The translations under genes were made by a program, and so were the position numbers. Source: an uncultured Anaerolineae bacterium (GTDB taxonomy: Bacteria; Chloroflexota; Anaerolineae; CG2-30-64-16). Taken from it: a DNA stretch of 56,845 bases. The notes beneath the pieces were generated by a model. That model was not told where the DNA came from. It worked only from the letters and a program-made list of their open reading frames with translations, and ran no database searches. Positions 1 to 8,800 of the stretch are shown piece by piece. Location of the stretch: positions 1 through 56,845 of the forward strand of contig CAKZKT010000056.1 in NCBI GenBank assembly GCA_937124585.1, read 5' to 3'. Numbering within the stretch: the first letter of the stretch is position 1; every line of letters begins with the position of its first letter.

Positions 1-54
1 GGTTTGTTGATGTATTCCATTATCCACGAAAGGGGCCATGCCCGCTACTTCAGT

Positions 55-159
55 TTAGAAAAGTGCAAAGGTAGTGCGATGAGCAATCATGCGATGACCT
101 CCTGGAAGTAGCCGATTGACACAGAGGGGCTGACACGAGAAGAATGAGTGGATACGCAT
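55..159 (-). CDS. possible 34-residue small protein or leader peptide
   Basis: A short reading frame begins at an ATG at 159 preceded by a near-perfect Shine-Dalgarno AAGGAGG with 8 bases spacing, which is better than most starts in this window. The peptide is short, has two cysteines (SCQPLC at residues 8-13) and no recognisable domain. Reading on toward base 1 there is a second ATG at 39 that stays open to the window edge, so this could be a leader peptide in front of a gene that lies outside. The rest of 160-367 shows no convincing gene. Real translation is uncertain. Confidence 0.3.
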   Translation of the reverse strand: MRIHSFFSCQPLCVNRLLPGGHRMIAHRTTFALF

Positions 160-367
160 AGTGAAAGCCTCCTTGTCCGCCCATGACGAACGATATCTTT
201 GTGTCAAACTGGGCGGGACGAAATTGAGCCTGGCGCTGGCAACAAAAAAGACAGGTCGAACGCCTACTTTACCTACGAAGACTCCAAACCTGCCTCGACG
301 ATTCGCGCATTTTCCCACAATCAGGAGCAAAAACTGTGATCTACGGGCCGGCATATTGACCGACATG

Positions 368-976
368 TCAATCGCCTGATGTCTCGTCCATCGGTCTCAC
401 AGCCCCATGTGCAGGATACACTCGGGTGGCACCATGTGCTCGCAGCAACCGCCAGCTGCCCAGAGCGACGGGATTGTCGAACGCGTAGGTTTCTGGGGGG
501 AGATCGCCGGTGAAAGCTGAGCCATCATCGAGGAGGAGAGAGACGCAATGATCCGAGTGGCCGGGCGTGTGGAAGATCTCGCCAGCAATGCCGATCTGGC
601 TGAGGAACTGTCGGCTCTGCGCACATGGGATGACCAGGTTGCCTTCTGCCGTGATCTCGACATATCGGTCCTGCGGCTTCGTCCATCTCTTCATGATGGG
701 GATGGCATCAACCTGGACATCGAGCACGAGCAGGGGTACGCCTTCCCGCTTGAGCTCCTCGGCCAATCCCGCATGGTCAATGTGATAGTGGGTGGCGAAC
801 GCGCAGCGAATCTCGCAGAGAGGTATGCCCATCTTGCGGAGATTCGCCTTCATGATGCCAAGCGTCCCTGGCCAACCGATGTCTACGAGCAGGCGGGAAG
901 TCCCCGCGCTGACAACCCAGTAGTTGGTCGAGCGGTAACCGACATTGACGATCGTTACAGACGTTGCTTTCGCCAT
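368..976 (-). CDS. MBL-fold metallo-hydrolase
   Basis: A 202-residue metallo-beta-lactamase-fold hydrolase. The first metal-binding motif HYHIDH lies at residues 63-68, the next histidine in HTPGHS at 136-141, the bridging aspartate in TGD near 157-158 and a late PAH histidine at 188-190, so the dinuclear zinc site appears complete. The substrate cannot be read from the sequence; glyoxalase-II-like thioesters, lactones and phosphoesters are all possible. It is the last gene of a minus-strand series after the sugar isomerase (2375-1614) and YhcH-like gene (1529-1083), separated from the latter by about 105 bases. The ribosome-binding site before the ATG at 976 is weak. No signal peptide is visible, so it is probably cytoplasmic. 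Confidence 0.85.
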   Translation of the reverse strand: MAKATSVTIVNVGYRSTNYWVVSAGTSRLLVDIGWPGTLGIMKANLRKMGIPLCEIRCAFATHYHIDHAGLAEELKREGVPLLVLDVQVDAIPIMKRWTKPQDRYVEITAEGNLVIPCAQSRQFLSQIGIAGEIFHTPGHSDHCVSLLLDDGSAFTGDLPPETYAFDNPVALGSWRLLRAHGATRVYPAHGAVRPMDETSGD

Positions 977-1082
977 GGCTCGCGTTGTTTTGGAAGGCTG
1001 CGCGTCGTGCTCGCCGAAGGCCGCCGCCCCCGGCGAGCTGCCGGATGAGACGCCACACGCTGCGCTCGCTGCGCTCGCGGCC

Positions 1083-1529
1083 TTAGACTCGCACTTTCAG
1101 GACGACTTTGTGCAGCTCGCCGTCCGAGATCATCGGCAGGTGGGCATCTTCGGGGAAGAAGATGGCGAACTCACCCGGTCCGACGGCCACCCAGGCGGTC
1201 GGCTGATCGGTGAAGAGCATGACATCTTTTTCGGCGTTGTAGGGCATGGCGATCCCCGCACAGGCAGGGGTCGGCCGCCAGCCCATCGTATCTACGCCGC
1301 CGAGGACGACCTGGATGTCAATGTAATTTTTGTGCGCTTCCAGCTTGCCAGCGTCGGGCTTGCGGCCCCCCTGTCGCTGCACCAGCGCGTAGACCCGGTC
1401 GCCGTCAATCTCATAGCGGCCGACCGGCAGTTCGGCCAGGTCGGGCCGGGCCAGGAAGGCGAACGCCGCGGTGAAGCCGGGATTTAAAATGAGATAGCGT
1501 TGAGCGTTTTGGATAGTGTCGAGGATCAC
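1083..1529 (-). CDS. YhcH/YjgK/YiaL (DUF386) family protein
   Basis: A 148-residue protein of the YhcH/YjgK/YiaL family, cupin-like beta-barrels related to EbgC and TabA that often sit in sugar or sialic-acid catabolic operons and may act as sugar mutarotases or anomerases. Family hallmarks seen are EAHKNYIDIQ near the middle, the metal-site-like segment FPEDAHLP, and the final HKVVLKV. I chose the GTG at 1529 because TAGGAG lies 7 bases upstream and the family normally starts with a short MI-type N-terminus; an upstream ATG at 1562 would add 11 untypical residues. It lies 84 bases after the sugar isomerase gene, which fits co-transcription and a role in sugar use. The exact substrate is unknown. 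Confidence 0.85.
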   Translation of the reverse strand: MILDTIQNAQRYLILNPGFTAAFAFLARPDLAELPVGRYEIDGDRVYALVQRQGGRKPDAGKLEAHKNYIDIQVVLGGVDTMGWRPTPACAGIAMPYNAEKDVMLFTDQPTAWVAVGPGEFAIFFPEDAHLPMISDGELHKVVLKVRV

Positions 1530-1613
1530 GGGACGACTCCTATGGGATGGTGTGGATGGCAAATCGGTAAATCAGCCCTCACTCTGGCCGGTCTCCGACC
1601 GAGCTGATCGCCG

Positions 1614-2375
1614 CTACACATCGCACAGGCGATAGGCGGCGCGGAGAGCTTCCAGGGCATCGCCTTTTGGGATGAATTCCTGGCCGACGAAGCCGGCGTA
1701 GCCGATCTCCTGCAGCGTCCGCATGATGGGAGGATACCACAGTTCCTGCGTGTCGTCCAAGTCGCGGCGGCCGGGGTTGCCCCCGGTGTGGACATGGCCG
1801 ATCCACGGCGCGGCCACCTCGCGGATCGTGCGGATGATGTCCCCCTCCATGATCTGCATGTGGTAGATGTCGTAGAGCAGCTTGACGCGGGGCGAGTTCA
1901 CCAGGTTCATCACCAGCACGCCCCATGCGGTGTGATCGCACTGGTAATCCTGGTGATCTACCTTCGAGTTGAGCAGCTCCAGTGTCAGGGTGACGCCCGC
2001 GGCCTCGGCCAGCGGGGCCAGGCGGCGCAGCCCCTCGGCGGTCGTCAGCGCGCCGGCCTCGTCGCTCAGCCCGCCGCGGTTGCCGGAGAAGACGATGAGG
2101 TTGGGGACACCGTACTTCACCGCCAGCTCCAGCTTGCGTTTGAGCTCCTCCTCGATCTCGGCGTGATGATCGCAGCGGTTCAGACCGCGCTCGATCTTGC
2201 CCGCGCCCTCGCTAACGATCGTCAGGCCGGCACTGCGGGCCGCATCCCATAGCTCGTGCGGCAACAATTCGACGCCCTCGTAGCCGATGGCGCGCGCCGC
2301 GCGGAAGAATGCCGGCGGATCGGTCACCCCCCGGCCAAAACACCACCAGGCAAACGACTGTTTGAATGCACTCAT
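1614..2375 (-). CDS. sugar phosphate isomerase/epimerase, hydroxypyruvate isomerase-like
   Basis: A 253-residue TIM-barrel protein of the AP-endonuclease-2-like sugar isomerase family, closest in pattern to hydroxypyruvate isomerase. The four expected metal ligands can be placed: E133 in TLELLNSK, D169 with H172 in DIYHMQ, H196 in HVHTGGN and E233 in GQEF. The sequence is full length for the family. The ATG at 2375 has an AGAGGG ribosome-binding site. It heads the minus-strand group with the YhcH-like and MBL genes, so a small sugar or sugar-acid catabolic operon is likely. The specific substrate is inference; a ketose epimerase is the main alternative. Confidence 0.85.
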   Translation of the reverse strand: MSAFKQSFAWWCFGRGVTDPPAFFRAARAIGYEGVELLPHELWDAARSAGLTIVSEGAGKIERGLNRCDHHAEIEEELKRKLELAVKYGVPNLIVFSGNRGGLSDEAGALTTAEGLRRLAPLAEAAGVTLTLELLNSKVDHQDYQCDHTAWGVLVMNLVNSPRVKLLYDIYHMQIMEGDIIRTIREVAAPWIGHVHTGGNPGRRDLDDTQELWYPPIMRTLQEIGYAGFVGQEFIPKGDALEALRAAYRLCDV

Positions 2376-2393
2376 CTTTATCCCTCTTTTTTG

Positions 2394-2419
2394 CGTTCCA
2401 CGTTTCCACGTTCCAACGT
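2394..2419. repeat. short direct repeats of GTTCCACGTT type
   Basis: Three tandem near-copies of a ten-base GTTCCACGTT-like unit lie just upstream of the sugar isomerase gene on the minus strand. They could be a regulator site or a remnant of a dispersed repeat. Nothing else in 2376-2467 is recognisable. Confidence 0.35.
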
Positions 2420-2467
2420 TCGGTAGTGGTAAACAAGTAAGGAACGGCTGAAAAATAACTTATCCGA

Positions 2468-2496
2468 TTGCCAGTTCGGCCATCTTCGGGTATGCT
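2468..2496 (+). promoter_or_regulatory. promoter of the transposase remnant
   Basis: TTGCCA at 2468-2473 and TATGCT at 2491-2496 are separated by exactly 17 bases, a good sigma-70-type match, and lie 30 bases before the transposase ATG at 2527. Confidence 0.5.
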
Positions 2497-2526
2497 GGTA
2501 ATCATCCATACCAGGAGGTCACCCAC

Positions 2527-3190
2527 ATGTTGTTGCCCTATACCGAGTCCATCGAACAAGCGATGAAATGCGTTTTCGGACAGTTATCGGAACAAGGGCG
2601 CCGCCTGTATGCGGCGGTGGAAGCCCAGAAACTCCCCCGCGGGGCCAGCACTACATTGCGGAATTGCTGGGTTGCACCGTCAAGACGATTCGCCGGGGGC
2701 TGCATGAGCTCGCTAATCCGGCGACGCTGCCGGCGGCGGGGCGGATTCGGCATCCTGGGGGCGGGCGGAAACGGCTGCTGGACCAGGCGCCCGAATTGGA
2801 TGGGCAGTTCGAACAGGTCCTGCAGGCGCACACCGCCGGCGATCCGATGAAAGGCGCCATCCGCTGGACCAACCTGACGGCCGGCCAGATTGCGGCGCAG
2901 CTGTCCACCGCCCACGGACAACCCGTCGGTGTGCATGGGGTCAAGCAACTGCTCAAGCGCCACAAGTACGTGCGCCGCAAGGCGCGCAAGTGCAAACGCC
3001 TGAGCGACTGCGCCGACCGCGATGCGCAGTTCGAAAACATTCGTAAGCGCAAGGCACAGTATACGGCGTTAGGCTGGCCGATCATCAGTATGGATACCAA
3101 GAAGAAGGAACTGCTGGGTGACTTGTATCGGGACGGCCACCTCTATACCCAAGAGGTGATCGAGGTCTTTGACCACGACTTCCCCCATTC
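2527..3190 (+). pseudogene. ISAzo13-family transposase, frameshifted and 3'-truncated
   Basis: The ATG at 2527 has a perfect AGGAGGT ribosome-binding site. The reading runs for about 38 residues, then must shift at the GGGG run 2641-2644, where one missing G explains the break, into the frame that encodes QHYIAELLGC, KTIRRGLHEL, the PGGGRKRL segment, the GDPMKGAIRWT segment, and DRDAQF. The first catalytic-core strand is present as MDTKKKELLGD near 3090-3120, typical of ISAzo13-type DDE transposases. Homology stops around HDFP at about 3180-3190; the other catalytic acidic residues are missing. The break point touches the truncated phosphodiesterase gene on the other strand. No terminal inverted repeats were found. 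It cannot encode an active transposase as read. Confidence 0.85.
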
Positions 3191-3205
3191 CTTACCATGT
3201 AACCA

Positions 3206-3811
3206 CTACCCGGTGATGTAGGCCCACTGCGGATGCAATGCGTCGGCGCGCGCCGCGTGCGCCGCGGCCACCGGATCGGCCAGGCGACCGACGTAGAGGA
3301 TGCCGGTCAACACCTCCGACGCGAGTGCTTTGGCCTCCCGCACCACCCGATGGTCGAAGCTGATCAGGATGGCCCGCCGTGTCATGTCGTGACAGTACAA
3401 CGCGGCAATGATCTTTTCGGCGATGCCGGGGTAGTAGATCGGCCCGTTCTTAATCTCGATGGCCACCGCCACCCGGTCACGCGCCCACGCCAGCAGTTCG
3501 TCCAGCGTCGGGATGCGCTCGCCGGCAAAGCGTGCGCCGTACCAGCTGCCGGCGTCCAGCTTCTTCAGTTCCGCCAGCGTCATATCTTTGACATAACCGT
3601 GACCGTCGGTCGTGCGCTGCACGGTATGGTCGTGGATCAGCACGAGCTCGCCGTCTTTGCTCAGGTGGACGTCGGTTTCGATGACGTTGACCCCCATTTC
3701 AGCGGCGATGACGAACGAGCTGAGGGTGTTTTCGGGCGCGTGTCCCTTGGCGCCGCGATGGCCCACGCGGAGCAGGAGGGCGCCAGCCGGCCGCAGGAGT
3801 GAGAGGATCAT
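3206..3811 (-). CDS. glycerophosphodiester phosphodiesterase, C-terminally truncated
   Basis: A GDPD-family phosphodiesterase that would cleave glycerophosphodiesters to glycerol-3-phosphate plus an alcohol. Catalytic features are present: HRG at 18-20, PENT at 26-29, the ETD metal ligands at 45-47, HDH at 60-62 and the EIK segment near 119-121. The start at 3811 overlaps the upstream AMMECR1 stop in an ATGA arrangement. Only 201 residues are encoded; the family normally continues for roughly 35-45 more residues ending in a Gly-rich strand and a WTVN-type motif. The frame ends right after HPQWAYITG, exactly where the transposase remnant ends on the other strand, so the tail was probably deleted. 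The fold may be incomplete and activity is doubtful. Confidence 0.85.
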   Translation of the reverse strand: MILSLLRPAGALLLRVGHRGAKGHAPENTLSSFVIAAEMGVNVIETDVHLSKDGELVLIHDHTVQRTTDGHGYVKDMTLAELKKLDAGSWYGARFAGERIPTLDELLAWARDRVAVAIEIKNGPIYYPGIAEKIIAALYCHDMTRRAILISFDHRVVREAKALASEVLTGILYVGRLADPVAAAHAARADALHPQWAYITG

Positions 3812-4332
3812 GTGTATTTCTCGACGCGAAAACGGTAGAGCCTGACTGCCCCGTGCGGGCCGATGCCGGCCTTTTGGCGTGCGATCCTCACCTGGGCCTC
3901 GGCGGTATCTACGCCTTCGATGTCGGGCAGCAGCAGGCCGCGTTGGCCGCCGCGCTGCACGATGACGCCGTATTCTTTGGGGTTCAGCTCTGCCAGCGAG
4001 GAGATCGGCTCGGGCGGGTAGAGCACGCTGACCTCGATCTCCAAGTCGTCCAGCTCGGCCGGGCTGACGGGATAGAAGCGCCAGTCGCGCGTGGCCGACG
4101 AGATCGCGTTGTTGATGACTTCCTGGGCCAGGGTGGGCTCGGTCGGGCCGATGGTGCCGATACAGCCGCGTAGATCGCCCGTGCTGCGGCTGTGCAGCGT
4201 CACGAAGACGCCGGCCGGCGCGCCGGTGATGGGGGCGGGTGCCTCTTCCGGGCTGACCCTGCGGCCGTCGCGCACGTAGGCTTCGATGGCCGCGCGCGCG
4301 AGTTGAACCAACGGATGGTTTTGTTTGCACAT
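3808..4332 (-). CDS. AMMECR1-domain protein (AmmeMemoRadiSam system protein A-like)
   Basis: A 174-residue AMMECR1-domain protein. The diagnostic LRGCIGTIGP motif is present in the first third, followed by the conserved DWRFYPVSP and LDDLEIEVSVL segments. Bacterial members are often encoded with a Memo-like protein and a radical SAM enzyme, but neither lies next to it here; a PflA-like radical SAM gene is about 11 kb away at 14939-15859. I chose the ATG at 4332 because it has better spacing to the GGGGGGAG ribosome-binding site than the ATG two codons upstream. Its last four bases overlap the phosphodiesterase start. Biochemical function of the family is not established. Confidence 0.85.
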   Translation of the reverse strand: MCKQNHPLVQLARAAIEAYVRDGRRVSPEEAPAPITGAPAGVFVTLHSRSTGDLRGCIGTIGPTEPTLAQEVINNAISSATRDWRFYPVSPAELDDLEIEVSVLYPPEPISSLAELNPKEYGVIVQRGGQRGLLLPDIEGVDTAEAQVRIARQKAGIGPHGAVRLYRFRVEKYT

Positions 4333-4352
4333 ACGCATCTCCCCCCCTTTCC

Positions 4353-4964
4353 TCACGGGGTGGCGCAGACGCCGATCAACTCCGGTTCGCCCCACACGGC
4401 CCAGGCGAACGGGTGGCTGCCCAGGGCATCGGTGGCGAAGGTGAGCCGCAGCACATTGCCGGCTTGAAACGGCAGGGAGACCTCGAACGGCTGCCACGTT
4501 GTCGGCCAGGCCGCTCGACTCCAGATCTGCCAGCCGTCCACACGGACGCGGAAGGCCACCAGGTGGTCTTCTGGGGTGCGGGCGCCATCGCGGATGCCGA
4601 TGCTGAAGCGCAGCCGGGCGCCCGGCGCGGCCAGCCCGGCCGGCACCGGCACGTGGAACTCGACGCGTGCCTCGCCGACCACGGGCGGGTGCTGCCACAG
4701 CGCCGGTCGGCGCTCGCCGCCAACGACCGCCTCGGCGATCTTCACTTCCATGCCGGCCGCGTCGCGGCTGGCGCCAACGTCCGCTCCGGCGAAATGTTCC
4801 AACAGGTTATAGCGCCAGATCTGCGCGGCCTGGCCTGGCTGCTCGGCTTCGGCTGCCTGTCGGCCTGCCTGCCAGCGCAGGAAGGCGATGTACTCGCGCA
4901 CGCGGGCCAGATCGGCCGACGACAGCGCGGCCAGTTCGGCCGTGATTGATTCGATTTCTGCCAT
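4353..4964 (-). CDS. protein of unknown function with predicted beta-sandwich C-terminus
   Basis: A 203-residue protein that I do not recognise. The first 45 residues form a predicted amphipathic helix pair (around DLARVREYIAFLRWQ), resembling the short helical leader of some DUF2281-type proteins. The remainder is rich in beta strands with alternating hydrophobic residues (FRVRVDGWQIW, WQPFEVSLPF, LRLTFATDA), like a jelly-roll carbohydrate-binding module. There is no signal peptide. It lies between the NAD(P)-binding gene and AMMECR1 in a tightly packed minus-strand operon. Its start has GAGGAAAG about 8 bases upstream. No function is proposed. Confidence 0.65.
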   Translation of the reverse strand: MAEIESITAELAALSSADLARVREYIAFLRWQAGRQAAEAEQPGQAAQIWRYNLLEHFAGADVGASRDAAGMEVKIAEAVVGGERRPALWQHPPVVGEARVEFHVPVPAGLAAPGARLRFSIGIRDGARTPEDHLVAFRVRVDGWQIWSRAAWPTTWQPFEVSLPFQAGNVLRLTFATDALGSHPFAWAVWGEPELIGVCATP

Positions 4965-5027
4965 GGGAAGTCTTTCCTCGTCGTCACCAGACCCTGCGCG
5001 CCGCCTGGAAAGCCTGCAGGGCCTTCA

Positions 5028-5657
5028 CTAATAGGTCAGCCCGACGGCCTGGCGCACGTACGGGCTGTCGGTCAGGTTCTTCAGAATGAAGTCGGCCACG
5101 TCGGCCCGCGAGATGACCGGTCGGCCGATCTTCTCGGTCGAGTCGCCGGGGATAATGCGATAGCGGCCCGTGCGCGGGCCGTTGGTCAGGCCGCCTGGCC
5201 GCACGATGGTCCAATCTCCCTCGCTCGCCATGATCAGGCTCTCCTGGATTTCTTTCTCCTCGATGGCGGTGCGCAGGAATCCCCTCACGATCACATGGCG
5301 GGCGATCCAGCTCATCTGCCGCAGGCTCTTGCCGACGCCAAAGGAACTGATCCAGATGGAGCGGCGCACATCGCACTGGTGCATGGCGTCCAGGATGTAG
5401 CGCGTGCCCTGGACCAGGTCGAGCAAGCCGGCTCGCCGCGAGCCCAAGGCAGAGAGGACCGCGTCTTTGCCGAAGACGACCGCCAGCACAGCAGCTGCGT
5501 TCAGGATGTTGCCCGGCACCACGGTCAGCTTCGGGTGTTGGATGTTCAGTTTGGCAGGAACGCGCACATAGGCGGTGACGTCATGGCCTTGTTCGAGCGC
5601 CTGGACGACCAGTTGTCGGCCTGTGCCGCCGGTTGCGCCGAAGATAAGTAGTTTCAT
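5028..5657 (-). CDS. NAD(P)-binding protein, NmrA/SDR-a5-like
   Basis: A 209-residue Rossmann-fold protein. The N-terminal dinucleotide-binding motif GATGGTG is at residues 8-14, followed by a basic residue region (YVRVP) that usually selects NADP(H). TIVRPGGLTNGP near residues 155-166 is typical of atypical SDR (SDR_a5/NmrA-like) proteins. There is no clear YxxxK catalytic pair, so it may act as a redox sensor or flavin/biliverdin reductase-like enzyme rather than a classical dehydrogenase. The ATG at 5657 has AGGAAGG at good spacing and an extended -10 promoter lies 49 bases upstream. It is the first gene of the four-gene minus-strand operon ending at 3206. Confidence 0.8.
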   Translation of the reverse strand: MKLLIFGATGGTGRQLVVQALEQGHDVTAYVRVPAKLNIQHPKLTVVPGNILNAAAVLAVVFGKDAVLSALGSRRAGLLDLVQGTRYILDAMHQCDVRRSIWISSFGVGKSLRQMSWIARHVIVRGFLRTAIEEKEIQESLIMASEGDWTIVRPGGLTNGPRTGRYRIIPGDSTEKIGRPVISRADVADFILKNLTDSPYVRQAVGLTY

Positions 5658-5705
5658 TCGGCCTTCCTAGCTCGTGTTGTCGCGCATTCTGCGCGCGGCA
5701 CTCCG

Positions 5706-5714
5706 ATTATATCA
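5706..5714 (-). promoter_or_regulatory. extended -10 promoter of the NAD(P)-binding gene operon
   Basis: On the minus strand TGATATAAT forms an extended -10 (TGn plus TATAAT at 5706-5711) about 49 bases before the ATG at 5657. No good -35 is visible, which is usual for extended -10 promoters. Confidence 0.55.
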
Positions 5715-5833
5715 CACAAGGCCTCAGATCGCCATGCCTTTGCCGCGAGCCTGCAGCGGCCATTTTCATCTGAAGCGTCGGAACGAATCGGTACTCGTTC
5801 ACGTCTACATTTGTGGTGAAACGGATGCAAACC

Positions 5834-5842
5834 TGGTATAAT
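5834..5842 (+). promoter_or_regulatory. extended -10 promoter of the alpha-2-macroglobulin gene
   Basis: TGGTATAAT at 5834-5842 is an extended -10 element 45 bases before the ATG at 5888. A TTGTGG at 5811-5816 could act as a poorly spaced -35. Confidence 0.6.
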
Positions 5843-5887
5843 TCAAGTCCGTGAGTGTCTTGCCGGGGCATCCCAAGGAGGAGAGCC

Positions 5888-8800
5888 ATGTCCTATCGCC
5901 GTGCCTTGCTTCCTATGTTGCTTCTGATCGTGTCCTTCGTCGTTGCATGCGGCGGCAAGCCCACCCCGACGCCGACCCTGACCCCGGAGGTGATTATGGG
6001 CCCATCTGGAACTCCTGCAGCCGCGCGCAGCGACGCGACGAAGCCGACAGGACAGCCAACCGCCACGCCAACCGCCAGCGCGGGCCTGCGGCTGAGCGCG
6101 GGGCAGGAAGAGGTTGCGCGCGTGACGCCGGCGCCCACGGTGCCGGCACAACCTCTTGCCGCGGCCGATATCCTGGCAGTGCTCAACCGTCTTCCGCCGT
6201 TGGAGGCCGCCGAGGGCGATCAGCAGCCGTTCGTGTTGCGGCCCGGCTCGCAGCCGGCTCCCCGGCCCGGCCAGACCATCGAACTGCCATTCCCGCCGCC
6301 GACCGCCGCCGTGCCGCCAGCCGAAAGCGCCGCCGGCCCGCTCGAAGTGCTGCGTTATCAGCCGGAGGGGGATGTCCCGTTGGCACCCTACCTGAGCGTC
6401 ACCTTCAACCAGCCGATGGTGCCGTTGACCGGCCTGGCCGACCTGGCAGCAGGCACCGTGCCGGTCAAGCTGTCGCCGCAGCCGGCCGGCAAATGGCGCT
6501 GGGTGGGCACGAAGACGCTGATGTTCGAGCCGTCCGGCCGTTTCCCCATGGCGACGAAATACACCGTCGAAATCCCGGCCGGCACGAAGTCGGCCACCGG
6601 CGGCACACTGGCCACAGCGGTGACGTGGACCTTCACCACGCCGCCGCTCACGCTGAAATCGTACTATCCCCCCACCGGCGGCCCCATGCGCCGCGATGTG
6701 CTGATGTTCGCCGCATTCGACCAGCGCATTGACCCGGCGGCCGTGCTGAAAACGGTGAAAGTGACTGCCGGCGGCGCGACAATCGCCATCCGGCCGGCGA
6801 CCGCAGCCGAAGTGCAAGCCGACAAGGCCGTGAGCCGGCTGGCAAGCCAGGCCGGCGATGGGCGCTGGCTGGCGTTCCGGTCGGTCGAACTGTTGCCCGG
6901 CGACAGCGCAATTACCGTGACGATTGGACCCGGCACACCCTCCGACGAAGGGCCGCTGACCACGACCGCGGCGCAGAGCTTCACCTTCCGCACCTACGGC
7001 GCATTCCGGGCCCTGGGCGCGCGCTGCGGTTACGATGACCGTTGCCCGCCCTTCACCCCGTGGTGGATCGAATTCAACAACCCGTTGGACGAAGCCGCGT
7101 TTGATCCGGCCTGGGTGAAGATCGAACCGGAGCTGCCCGGTGCCAAAATCTCGGCGCAGGGCAACTTCATCATGATCCAGGGCCGCAGCCAGGGCCGCAC
7201 CACCTACCGCATCCGGGTGAGCGCTGCCCTGCGTGACGTGTTCGATCAGACCTTGGGCAACGACACCGTCTTCACGATCAAGGTCGGATCGGCATATCCC
7301 AACATCTTCGCGCCGGGAGGCACTTTCCTGGTGCTCGATCCCTCGACGAAGAAGCCCGCCTACTCGGTGTATACCATCAACTACGAGCGGCTGAAAGTCA
7401 CCGCCTATCGCGTGACACCGGAACATTGGACGGCCTTCAAGGCTTACCTGAACGACTTCTATCGCAGCGACCGCCGGCCGACGCCGCCCGGCGTGCAGGC
7501 TTTCAGCCGCACGATCGCCATTCAGGCCAAAGAGGACGAGCTGGTCGAGACGGCCGTTGACCTGAGCGATGCGATGTCGGCCGGGCTGGGCCACGTGATC
7601 GTGATCGTCGAGCCGGAGGCCGGTCGCTGGGCGTCGCTGTTGGGTCGGCAGAAACCACCTGTGTTGCAGGCCTGGGTGCAGTCCACGCGCATCGGCCTGG
7701 ACGCGTTCGCGGACGCCGACAGGTTGCTCGTCTGGGCCAGCGCCCTGGCCGACGGTGCGGCGCTGAGCGGGGTCGAGATCAGCCTCTATCCGACGGCCGC
7801 GGCGGCGAAGACGGACGACGCCGGTATGGCCACGCTCAACCTGCCCTACGGCAACCCGGCGACGCTGGTCATCGCGCGGCAGGGCAACGATGTGGCCATC
7901 CTGCCGGAGAATACCTACTTCTGGGGCGAGGGCGGCTGGCTGCGCCATCCCCAGAGCGACACGCTGCGCTGGTACGTCTTCGACGACCGGGGCATGTACC
8001 GACCGGGCGAGGAGGTCCATGTCAAAGGCTGGATCCGTCTGATCACGGCCGGGCCGACCGGCGATGTGCAGCCGCTGGCCGCGCTGGAGAGCCAGGTGGG
8101 CTGGCGCGTGCGCGACAGCCGCGGCAACGAGATCCGCAGCGGCGTGGCCGACGTCAACGCACTGGGCGGCTTCACGATGGCCTTCACCCTGACCGACACG
8201 ATGAACCTGGGGCCTGCCACGCTGGAACTGGACCTGCGGGGCGGCCCGACGGCGAGCGGCGGCTGGTATGCGCATGCCTTTCAGGTGCAGGAGTTCCGTC
8301 GGCCCGAATTCGAGGTGAAGGCGAGCGCCGGCGAGGGTCCGCACTTTGCCGGCGGCCATGCCACGGCATCGGTGGCCGCGACTTATTACGCGGGCGGCGG
8401 CCTGTCCAATGCCGAGGTCACCTGGCGCGTTGGCCAGACGAAGGGCACGTACAGCCCGCCCGGCTGGCCCGACTTCACTTTCGGCATCTGGATGCCGTGG
8501 TGGGAGGGGGGCATCGTGCGCAGCGTCACGGGCCGTGTGATCGGCCCCGAGCCGGTTGGCGCTGCGAGCCAAATGATCGAAACCTTTACCGGCCGCACTG
8601 ACGCGTCGGGCGTACATCTCCTGCGCATTGACTTCCCTGCCGCGCTCGTGCCGCCGCAGCCCATCGTGGTGCGGGCCGAGGCCAGCGTCATGGACGTCAA
8701 TCGCCAGGCGTGGAACGCCTCCACAAGCCTGCTGGTGCATCCGGCCGAGCTGTACGTGGGCATCCGCAGCGAGCGTCTCTTCGTCCAGCGCGATCAGCCG

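Noticed and set aside
3206-4330. A single 374-residue protein covering the phosphodiesterase and an Arg/Pro-rich N-terminus
   Set aside because: The N-terminal half is a frame-shifted reading of AMMECR1; the real start at 3811 overlaps the AMMECR1 stop.
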